Assembly (NCBI RefSeq): GCF_905220565.1
Contig: NC_059415.1
Span: 8,360,501-8,424,500 of the forward strand
Reading direction: 5' to 3'
Length of the DNA: 64,000 nucleotides
Origin: Melitaea cinxia
Taxonomy: Eukaryota > Arthropoda > Insecta > Lepidoptera > Nymphalidae
Part shown: in pieces, positions 50,592-59,417 of the stretch
Layout: every line of letters begins with the position of its first letter
Numbering within the stretch: position 1 is the stretch's first letter
Made by a program: the position numbers and the translations under genes
Notes under the pieces: generated by a model
Seen by the model: only the letters and a program-made list of their open reading frames with translations
Told to the model about the DNA's origin: nothing
The model's database searches: none

Positions 50592-52653
50592 CTGCCCCCG
50601 CTATGCACCACCCCCTTTTGAGACCGTCCTCTTGCCCACGGCCTATGTCCGGGTCTGGGGACGGACGGGCGCCTCGGTTGTAGTCCGAGCAATATTGGAC
50701 ACAGGCTCACAAGGGTGCATAGCCTCGTCTTGGTTGGTGAGGCAGACTGGCCTGAATATTAAAAAGTATTCAGATGTAATAAGAGGTGTCGGGAACGCCC
50801 CTGTAACCACGGTTGAGGGCCACGTTTCGTTTGAGTTCTCGCCTTCAAATTCTCCACGCCCGACGCTGAGATCGTCGGCCATTGTGATGGAGAACATCTT
50901 GGGCAGTCACCCGCAAGTTCGGTTGTCTGCGGATGCGGTAAAATTGACCGCCGATTTGGACTTGGCTGACCCTAAATTCGACCTACCTGGCACGGTCGAT
51001 TTGTTGCTTGGCGCCGATGTACTGGGCAAAATATTACTCGGTAAGGATCGTGTTTTGCAGCCAGGTGGCTTAGTAGCCCTCCGGACCATATTTGGGTTCG
51101 CATTGATGGGGCCTGTATTGAGGGCTCCCCCTCCTGCTGAACCTGGAACGGCTTTGATGGTGGGCTCCGCCCTCTCTGACGCCGTGCAGAGATTTTGGGA
51201 AGTGGAAGAGCCACCACAAGCACCCCGCTCTGATCCGGAACACGAGGAGTGTGAACGGTTCTACAAGAGCAACACTAGTTATCTTCGTTCTGGCCGGATC
51301 ATGACAAGATTGCCATTTCTTGCCGTACGACCGCCCCTTGGCGACTCGCGGCCTACTGCAGAGAAGCGTTTGTTGGCAATGGAACGCCGCATGAGCAGGG
51401 ACCCGCTACTCAAAGAGAAGTATATTGACTTCATGCGGGAGTATGAAGATTTGGGACACATGTCTGTGTCAAAATTTGATTGGCGCTCGATGGAGCATTT
51501 TTTCCTCCCACATCATGCTGTGATAAAGCCGTCAAGTGGCAAGCTGCGCACAGTATTTGATGGTTCTGCGCAGACCACATCGGGAGTGTCCTTGAACCAG
51601 TGTCTTCATTCTGGTCCCAAATTGCTTAAGGACCTTTGTGACGTCATCACGCGGTTTCGGCGTCACCAATTCGTTTTCGTAGCTGACATCAAGATGATGT
51701 TCAGGCAAACGGTAATCCACCCTGATGATCGTCGATACCAGCTGATATTGTGGCGGGAAAACCCGCAAGATCCCATACTTGTCTACGAACTCAACACGAA
51801 CACATACGGGCTGCGGTCTAGCCCCTTTTTGGCCATACGTTCGCTTTGGGAGCTCGCAGATCAAGAGCGTATGTCGTTTCCTCGCGCAGCCGCCATTTTG
51901 AAGGAGGACCTATATGTTGATGACATATGCACTGGTGCGTCCACGGAGAGAGAGGCTCTCCTTTTGCGTGACGAATTGATTGGCATCCTAGCCTCCGCAG
52001 GATATGAATTGCGTAAATGGATCTCCAACTTACCTGCGCTCTTGGATGGGCTACCTGATGACCACCAGCAGGATCCTCACCTATTTGAGAACCGTGACAA
52101 TCCTACCATGATGACAGTCCTTGGAATACAGTACAGACCAGTCCAGGACATCTTCACGTTCAACGTCGATTTGGATTCGCCTCGCACTTGGACGAAACGG
52201 CTGGTTCTGTCGACTGTCGCGAGAACGTTTGATCCCAATGGTTGGATATGCCCAGTCATATTCTGGGCCAAATGCTTCCTGCAGAGACTTTGGACTGCAG
52301 GTCTTGGATGGGACGAGCCACTCCGCGAAGCTATTTTGAAGGACTGGCTCCTGTTTGCTTCCTCACTGCCTGCTATCAATACGATATCGTTGCCGCCGTG
52401 CTATGCTTCCACCAGGGAAGCATACAGCGTCCCTTCATGGGTTTTCGGACGCTTCGGAACGTGGGTACGCAGCAGCCGTATATTTGCGCACCGTGACCAT
52501 GGATGGTCAAGTGAAGGTGTCATTGGTCATGGCGAAGAGCAAGGTCGCGCCTCTTCGAACTACCTTGACAATTCCCAAGCTAGAGTTGTCAGGGGCGGCC
52601 CTTCTTGCTCGCCTCTTGAATCACGTCATGTCCACCTTGTGCCCGTCAGTTAA
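50581..52653 (+). CDS. pol: BEL/Pao Pol, first part: protease and reverse transcriptase
   Basis: Same frame as gag, with no ATG near its beginning, so it would need readthrough or a fused frame. Aspartic protease motif DTGS at 50698-50709 (AILDTGSQGC). RT: FVFVADIKMMFRQT, YGLRSSPF and the YVDD box at 51913-51924 (DLYVDDICTG). KRLVLSTVARTFDPNG marks the Pao-type region after the RT. The frame runs to 52653, but real homology stops near 52400 (SLPPC); the last about 80 codons are out-of-frame translation. Confidence 0.9.
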   Translation, partial: DVGVCPRYAPPPFETVLLPTAYVRVWGRTGASVVVRAILDTGSQGCIASSWLVRQTGLNIKKYSDVIRGVGNAPVTTVEGHVSFEFSPSNSPRPTLRSSAIVMENILGSHPQVRLSADAVKLTADLDLADPKFDLPGTVDLLLGADVLGKILLGKDRVLQPGGLVALRTIFGFALMGPVLRAPPPAEPGTALMVGSALSDAVQRFWEVEEPPQAPRSDPEHEECERFYKSNTSYLRSGRIMTRLPFLAVRPPLGDSRPTAEKRLLAMERRMSRDPLLKEKYIDFMREYEDLGHMSVSKFDWRSMEHFFLPHHAVIKPSSGKLRTVFDGSAQTTSGVSLNQCLHSGPKLLKDLCDVITRFRRHQFVFVADIKMMFRQTVIHPDDRRYQLILWRENPQDPILVYELNTNTYGLRSSPFLAIRSLWELADQERMSFPRAAAILKEDLYVDDICTGASTEREALLLRDELIGILASAGYELRKWISNLPALLDGLPDDHQQDPHLFENRDNPTMMTVLGIQYRPVQDIFTFNVDLDSPRTWTKRLVLSTVARTFDPNGWICPVIFWAKCFLQRLWTAGLGWDEPLREAILKDWLLFASSLPAINTISLPPCYASTREAYSVPSWVFGRFGTWVRSSRIFAHRDHGWSSEGVIGHGEEQGRASSNYLDNSQARVVRGGPSCSPLESRHVHLVPVS

Positions 52654-54472
52654 CATTGAGACAGTCTATGCATGGACTGACAGTCAAATTGTCCTATGTT
52701 GGCTGAAGACGTCAGTCCACACCTTAGAGGTGTTTGTTGCAAATCGGGTCTCTCAGATCCAGAAATCGGAAACCCCGTTAATCTGGAGGCATGTGCCTGG
52801 CGAAGTCAACCCTGCTGATTGCGCATCACGGGGATGTATGGCCCCCTTTTTGGTTGAGCACTCCCTGTGGTGGGGACCTGAGTGGTTGACCAGGTCAGAA
52901 TCTAATTGGCCGCGAACACCGGCCTTGGATACTGTCACATTGCCTGGGTTGCGAACCCTTGCGATTGAACGGCGGGACCATCCGTTCGACCCAGATTTCC
53001 TAATGAATCGCTACAGCTCATTAGACAAATTACTGGGGGTCACCGCTTGGATCAAGCGCTTCACCAGAAATTGTAGACACCCACAGAACAAATGCTTGGA
53101 GGCGTTCTTATCGCCACAAGAGCTCCAGGATGCTCTTCTTCATTGGGTTCGTTCTGTGCAGGAAGAGAACTTTGAAAATGAGATTGATATTTTGAGAAAA
53201 GGCAAATGTAAGCTGTCTGGAGCCATTTGCAAACTGAACCCCTTTTTGGACAGTGCGGGTCTTTTGCGAGTCGGAGGGCGTCTAAGGAACGCAAACCTCC
53301 CGTATGGAGCTCGTCATCCCCTTCTGTTGCCCAAAAGTGGCCACTTAGTGAGTTTGTTGGTGACTGATCGTCACATCAAGAACTCCCACGCCGGCTGTAA
53401 TGCCTTATTGGCCATTTTACAACGAGAATTTTGGATTTTATCGGCCCGAAGGACGATCCGTAGTGTGGTCTTTCGCTGCATGTCTTGTTATAGACTCAAG
53501 GCCTCTACCATGCAGCCTATCATGGGTGACCTGCCGTCGGATCGGGTCACAGAGACAAGGCCCTTTGCTGGAGTTGGGACGGACTTTGCAGGTCCCTTTT
53601 CGGTTAAGACCTCGACCCTCAGGAACAGTAAAACGGTCAAGTCCTACCTGTGCGTCTTTGTTTGCCTGTCCACCAAGGCGGTACACTTAGAACTAGTCTC
53701 AGCCCTCTCGACAGAGGCCTTTGTTGCGACGTTAGATAGATTCGTGTCACGACGAGGACTACCGTCCTTGATTCGGTCGGATTGCGGCACCAACTTCAAA
53801 GGCACAAATAACTATTTAAAAGAGATATATGAATTTTTGGCGTCTAATGAGACTGAGATTGCGTCTAGACTAGCTAGTCGCAGAATAACTTGGAAGTTCA
53901 GTCCCGCGTCATGCCCCCACTGGGGAGGAATTTTTGAAAGTGTTGTAAAGGTTGCCAAAACACATTTGCGACGAGTAATTGGCGAGTCCGTATTAACATT
54001 TGAGGAGCTCGCAACTGTGTTTTGCAAAATTGAAGCCATGTTGAATTCACGCCCGTTGTGCCCGATCTCTTCAGACCCTAACGATTTGGAAGCCCTCACA
54101 CCGGGCCATTTTTTGATTGGACGGCCGCTGAACGCCCTGCCGGAATACCCCTATGTTGATGTGAAACTCAATCGTCTCTCGCGGTTTGAATTGATCCAAC
54201 AACTCACTCAGAGCTTTTGGAAACGTTGGAATTTGGAATATTTGCATATTCTCCAGCAGCGCGTTAAGTGGACTGACAAAACTGATCCACCGCATGTTGG
54301 TGACCTCGTTCTGGTTAAGGACGCTAACTCACCGCCACTGTGTTGGCGCAGAGGGCGCATTCTTAACCTCGTCTTTGGAGCAGATGGAGTGCCCCGTTTT
54401 GCTGAGGTTCGGGTGGACGGTTCTGTTCTGAAGAGAGCGGTATCAACCTTGTCACGACTGCCAATTGATTAG
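52401..54472 (+). CDS. pol: BEL/Pao Pol, second part: RNase H and integrase
   Basis: Shifted one base relative to the first part; homology resumes about AMLPPGK. RNase H: HGFSDASERGY (Asp codon 52448), LELSGAALLARLL (Glu), YAWTDSQIV (Asp), PADCASRG (Asp). Integrase: zinc region with HIKNSHAGC then CMSCYR; catalytic Asp in TDFAGPF (53582), Asp in SDCGTNF (53780), Glu in GIFESVVK (53936), so D-x65-D-x51-E. GHFLIGRPLN and the C-terminal basic domain follow. Stop TAG at 54470. Confidence 0.92.
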
Positions 54473-54491
54473 CGGCCAGGTAGTCCTGGCC

Positions 54492-54503
54492 GAGGCGGGT
54501 AGA
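54492..54503 (+). other. Polypurine tract
   Basis: GAGGCGGGTAGA, mostly purine, directly before the 3' LTR; expected site of plus-strand priming. Confidence 0.55.
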
Positions 54504-55086
54504 TGTTATGAACCAAATGTAGCAACACTAAACTATTATATTATCTATGACAGTTAGTATAGTTTACGAAATGGTTTTATCTATGAGCTGTCATTCGTCA
54601 CCTTTGAATTTAAAAATTTGCATCGTTTTTTCCGGTCTCCGTATAAAAGTTACGCTTTTGTTTGTACTTGTTCGTTCTCGCGAAAAATTATCGCCTTTTG
54701 TTGATCGAACCATCCTTTGTTGTTTGAAGTAATTTAATTGTTAATAGCAAATTGTATTCCTTGTATTCCTTGTTGAATTATTGTGAAAAACGTGAGGGAA
54801 CTACGCCGAACAACGGCCATTTTGATTGCTGGTTCCTGCTTCAGCCCGCCACTTCAGTTAAGTATAATTGATTAGCATTAGACGTAATGATTGGCCAATT
54901 ATAGTTTGATGTTAATTAAGTTATACCTGGCGAGGCTTCACCGAACAGTATTCAGTGAAACTAAGGTAGGATTTTTATTTAAGACATTGAGTGTTAGCTC
55001 TGCGTACTGCAGACAATTGTTCGTCCCGTTCGTACCTGAGATCACGCTTCCACTCGTTTTCAATATACTCCAGGTCGGACGTAACA
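54504..55086 (+). repeat. BEL/Pao 3' LTR
   Basis: 583 bp, identical by eye to 47830-48412. After it the target duplication AATGT and then unit 3 of the tandem array resume. Confidence 0.95.
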
Positions 55087-55655
55087 AATGTATCTTTAGA
55101 AATCAACCCCTTATTGGGGTTAAAACGGGGATGGTAGGTTGACTCACTGATCACGAAATCTCCGAAACTATAACACCTACAAACTTGAAATTTGGCAGGT
55201 AGGCTCCTTATAGGACGTAGACATCTGCTAAGAACGGATTTTACGAAACTCGACCCCTAAGGGGGTAAAACGGGGGTTGGAAGTTTGTATGAAAGTCCTA
55301 TGTTTTTGAAGTAAGAGATTTGAAATTTAAAATGTATGCTCTATAGATGGTGAGAAAGTGTCCAAATAATGTATCTTTAGAAATCAACCCCTTTTTGGGG
55401 TTAAAACGGGGGATGGTACGTTGACTCACTGATCACGAAATCCGAAACTATAACAGCTACAAACTTGAAATTTTGTAGATAGGTTCCTTATAGGGCGTAA
55501 ACATCCGCTGAGAACGGATTTTACGAAAATCGACCCCTAAGGGGGTAAAACGGGGGGTCGGAAGTTTGTATGAAAGTCCTATGTTTTAGGAGTAAAAGAA
55601 ATTTAAAATGTATGCTCTATAGATAGCGAGAAGGTGTCCAAATAATGCATCGTAA
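55087..55655 (+). repeat. 282-bp tandem repeat array, right part (rest of unit 3, units 4 and 5)
   Basis: ATCACGAAATC at 55150 and ATCACGAAATCC at 55432, spaced 282. Removing the BEL/Pao and one target duplication places 55150 exactly 282 bp after unit 3. Confidence 0.9.
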
Positions 55656-56279
55656 TCTATATATATAAAAGAGAAAGGTCACTGACTCACTCATCACGAG
55701 AACTTAATAACCGCTGGATGGTCCATCCATCCAGGATGGACAAAGATGAGGCAGGGAGGTAGATTATAGTTAGTTGACGTCCGCTAAGAACGGATTTTGC
55801 GATATTCCACCGCTAAGAGGGTTTAATTTGGGTTGATAGTTTGTATGAAACATATACAGCCTGAAAATAAAACTAAAAATGTGGTGTATAGAGAGGTTTT
55901 ATAAAAATAACTATTAAATTATACTAAATTGTGCCTTTTAAAAAGTTACTCAGTTTGATAAGCATTTCAAGTGACTGAAATAAAAAAAATAATTTGCGTT
56001 AAACATCGTAATAGTAATGCATATCTTCATAACCACGCGGACGTAGTCGCAGGCGAAAGTTAGTGTATTATAAAACAAAGTCCCCAAAAGTATATGTGAA
56101 AGATTCCTTCAAAATCTATTGAACGGGTGTTCATGCGATTTCACCAATGGAGAGAGGGCTTGGAGAGAAAGGTTTACGGAACGGCTAAGCCGATTTCGAT
56201 AACAGTTTCACTGGAAGTTTGCCGGGAAAACTTTGTGACACACTGATTTCTACGCGGGCGAAGCCGCGGGCACAGCTAG
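55656..56279 (+). mobile_element. Helitron-like element adjoining the array
   Basis: A|TCTATATATATAAAAGAGAA restarts the same 5' end as at 47006. The end is GCGGGCGAAGCCGCGGGCAC, AGCTAG|T with a CGCGGgcgaagCCGCG hairpin. It could be a complete 624-bp element or the 3' end of one unit from 47006. Confidence 0.6.
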
Positions 56280-58240
56280 TTGTTGATAAAATCGTTTAGT
56301 AAAAGTGTTTTTAAAGCCGCAATATAAAAAATATATTACAATTCCGTTTTATCATTATGTTTATATTGTGTAACAAAATATTTGAAGTGTTACTTAAGTT
56401 TTATTATTCAATAATAGTACGCTTTTTATCTCAAAAGATAATTCAGTAAAGAGTCATCGACTCGGTTTTTGTGGTTATTTCAATAAAAAACTTGCATAAA
56501 TGAGATTTAATTTAAAAGTTAAACTTTTATTTTGGAGAAATAAAATTTTGCTCAAACTTTTTTTATAGAAAAAAAAAATTAAGTATAATATTTTCTATTT
56601 TTAATATTGTTTATTTTCAATATTGTTTATTGTCAATTTATGTTTGATTTAACTATTTACAAATCTATTTTTTAATGTTATTATGGATTCTTACGCATCA
56701 TCATCCATCATCATCAAAAATTCGTTAGCAAATTAAAAATAGTCATAAGGAAATACCTACATACAATCTCCAACTCTGAAATGTATAAATTTAATTTATC
56801 TTGACTAAATAGAGATAAAAAACAACCTATGGTTTTGTGCAACCTGATAGGCGATTTGAAATAAATTTATCTTGACTAAATAGAGATAAAAAAACCAACC
56901 TATTGTATTATGCAACGTAACAGGCGATTTAAAATAAATATAAGTATAGATCTATTACATACAATACTATTAAATTCGTGATATCCAAGTGAGAGGTAAA
57001 ATAGAACGATGCTTTTTATTCGACATAAAAAACTAGTTTCATTCACATAATTGAATAGCTCTATACAATGAAGATAAAGTTTCAAAAAACGGTAATGGGT
57101 GACTTGACGCTTTATGGAGAGCGGTTAAATTTTTATCGTGAATTTATTCTTTTTTGTATCATTGACTACTCAACTTTGACCTGTTTCTTATATTGAGTGA
57201 TATTCTTGTGATTTCACTTTTGTTTGCCATACTGTCACGCTGCAATTACTTTAGTTGGAAGTGAGTACATAATTCGAATGGTTATTTTGATTCAAATTGT
57301 ACGTGTGTGTTTGAAATTACACGTGTTTTATGTTTTTAACTGAATTCCAAAAAAGGAGAAGCTTCTTGATTCGATTGTATTTTTTTTGTTATTTAAATTT
57401 TATTTCCTCTTAAATTTTCTGAGTTCAGAAATCGTTTTCGATGATAAAAATACTTATCTAAACATAATAATTGTCAAAGTTTACTAAATATCCCATTCAG
57501 GTTTTGTTACATAGATTGTTTCAAAACCCGACTACTGGCAACTTTCCCGAAATTCGTAATCACGTAGGCAAAACCGCGGGCCAGAGGGACCATTGTTTGC
57601 GATCACGTATGCTACGGTAGCAAGCCTAAGAGATGTTAATTAAACAGCCCAAATTAATCCAATGCTTTTCCTCTAGATCCTTACCAGTTAATGAACTATT
57701 CATTAGTGATTCAATCCTTTATAATTAACTAAATATATTCAAATATACTGTTTATTTTGGTAAAATATCATTCACTCCATAACATAATTTAAAACCATTT
57801 TAATTTAACTGGGTAATAAGTCAAAAGTTCGGTTCGACATCCTTTAAGTTCGTACTATTTAAAGCACATACGCGAACTGAATCTGCGCTTCTGGAACTAA
57901 TTTGAAGCTTTCGTCGGGATTTTATAAAATTTGAGGGTCAGAGTCAATGATTTACCGATACGCTTGGTTAGCGAGGTGTTAAATATTTGCCAATAAAAAA
58001 AATATAACGAGAATGTTTGACAATGGACTGCGCATCAACTATATAATAAGTTATCGAGCTTTTTCGTAAAATATGTTTATATTGAAATTCTTGACATCAA
58101 ATTCAGATTCTTGACTAAATTGTTTAAGAATAAAATGTAGTTCAACATTAGCTAATAGATAATTTAATAATTAAAATCTTTATAGATTAATTTAAGAATC
58201 AAGTTTTTCTCTATATGTAAATTATAAATATTTTAACAAT
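56280..58240. other. AT-rich intronic DNA
   Basis: Holds a 71-bp tandem duplication (ATTTATCTTGACTAAATAGA at about 56794 and 56865) and a family C fragment at 57339-57400 (AACTGAATTCCAAAAAAGGA). No additional exon recognised. Confidence 0.45.
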
Positions 58241-58257
58241 ATTTTCATTTTTTGCAG

Positions 58258-59265
58258 GTCTGTTTATTAGCACTGGCAGTTGCCACTTGCAAGGCCGGAT
58301 TTGAATCCGGACACGATCAAGGAAATAATGGATTAGGAGATAATGGTGGAGGTCACCACTTTTCTTCTCTTCAAGGTGGAGGTGGGGGTCACGACTTTTC
58401 TGGTAGTCAGGGTGGTTATGACTTCTCTGGCGGTCAAGGTGGTCACGGATTCAGCGGAGGACAAGACTTCAGTGGAGGACAAGACTTCTCTGGCGGCCAT
58501 GGCAACGATCACACCATAGCCCTCGTTCAAAACCAAGACTTAGGAGGACACGGTCAACAAAGTTTTAACTTTGGCGGTCACGGTGGAGGACAAAGCTTTG
58601 ATCTCGGTGGACACGGTGGAGGACAGAACTTTGACCTTGGTGGTCACAGTGGAGGGCAGAACTTCGGTGGAGATTCATACCTTCAAGCCATTCATGATTT
58701 GGGACAGAATTTTAATGGAGGTGGTGCAGGAGGTCACGGCGGTTTTCAAGGAGCCCTATCCGGTCATAACGAAGGCCAAGGAGGTAACGGAAACTTCGGT
58801 GGACATGGATTTGGAGGTCACGGTAATGAACAACAAGGCTTTATTCTGCAAGATGGCGGCCATGAGTATGGTGATCAACAAAACTTTGGCCACCAAGAAG
58901 CCATCCCAGTAGGAGAGCATGTTGACGAGGAACATCCCGTCGAAATACCTAACTATAAACACGTTACTTACCCAATCAACAAGATTCTCCATGTGAACGT
59001 ACCCAAACCCATTCTTATTGGTATTCCTCATCCTTACCCTGTCAAGGTTCCTGTCAACAAGCCAGTAGCTGTTCCAGTTGAAACCGAAATCTCTATACCT
59101 ATTGAGAAGGTTGTCCCTTACCCCGTTGTCAAGCACGTGCCTTACCCAGTTGAGAAGCACGTACCTATCAAAGTAGAAAAGACCGTGACTGTTCATGTAC
59201 CCCAGCCTTACCCAGTCAAGATCCCAGTATACAAAACCATCCATCATCATAAAGATCACCACTAA
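58258..59265 (+). CDS. Secreted Gly/His-rich, Val/Pro-rich cuticle-type protein, exon 2
   Basis: Joined to exon 1 it codes 339 residues. Residues 1-17 (MKAFVCLLALAVATCKA) form a signal peptide, likely cut before GF. Residues about 18-220 are low-complexity Gly/His/Gln/Phe with tandem GGHGGGQxFDL and GGQDFS units. From about 229 to the end there is a Val/Pro/Lys/His domain with repeated PYPV words (VPYPVVKHVPYPVEKHVP, PQPYPVKIPV) and a His-rich end. There are no chitin-binding R&R residues. This makes it a glycine-rich or low-complexity cuticular protein, secreted by epidermis into the extracellular matrix; function is inferred from composition. The acceptor at 58257 decides the start: the in-frame bases before it belong to the intron. 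Stop TAA at 59263. Confidence 0.88.
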   Translation, partial: VCLLALAVATCKAGFESGHDQGNNGLGDNGGGHHFSSLQGGGGGHDFSGSQGGYDFSGGQGGHGFSGGQDFSGGQDFSGGHGNDHTIALVQNQDLGGHGQQSFNFGGHGGGQSFDLGGHGGGQNFDLGGHSGGQNFGGDSYLQAIHDLGQNFNGGGAGGHGGFQGALSGHNEGQGGNGNFGGHGFGGHGNEQQGFILQDGGHEYGDQQNFGHQEAIPVGEHVDEEHPVEIPNYKHVTYPINKILHVNVPKPILIGIPHPYPVKVPVNKPVAVPVETEISIPIEKVVPYPVVKHVPYPVEKHVPIKVEKTVTVHVPQPYPVKIPVYKTIHHHKDHH

Positions 59266-59411
59266 ATAATCGTTTGTGTATTTTGACGCGTGTGTGTGTG
59301 TTCCGTGCCTTGTAAATATTGTTAACTAATTTTAAGTCATTTTCAACTGTCTTCATGTTGTAGTTGATTTATTTATTATTAAGATTGTTGATGTTTTTTT
59401 TTGTATTTTTA

Positions 59412-59417
59412 AATAAA
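59412..59417 (+). terminator. Polyadenylation signal of the cuticle-type gene
   Basis: AATAAA about 147 nt after the stop codon, preceded by T-rich sequence. Confidence 0.6.

Larger units (their letters stand above)
47830..55086 (+). mobile_element. BEL/Pao LTR retrotransposon, 7257 bp, recent insertion
   Basis: Two 583-bp LTRs, TG...CA with TGTTA/TAACA ends, identical by eye. Flanked by the 5-bp duplication AATGT (47825-47829 and 55087-55091), the size usual for BEL/Pao. Gag with zinc knuckles, a DTGS protease, YVDD reverse transcriptase, RNase H and integrase follow in the order PR-RT-RH-IN. A TAG separates gag from pol in the same frame, and one net +1 change splits pol near 52400, so it cannot make all proteins by ordinary translation. 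Confidence 0.96.
39076..58257 (+). other. Intron 1 of the cuticle-type gene, about 19.2 kb
   Basis: GTAAGT to TTTTTTGCAG. It contains tRNA-SINE, RTE and B repeats, two long perfect inverted repeats, the 282-bp tandem array and the BEL/Pao element. The BEL/Pao (7257 bp) alone makes more than a third of it and is in the same orientation as the gene. Confidence 0.65.

Noticed and set aside
47006..55655. CRISPR-like direct repeats
   Set aside because: The units are 282 bp, directly adjoining with no spacers, in an insect-type genome; a tandem array fits better.
58333..59262. Antisense frames over the cuticle-type exon
   Set aside because: Shadows of a low-complexity repetitive coding exon; no family features.
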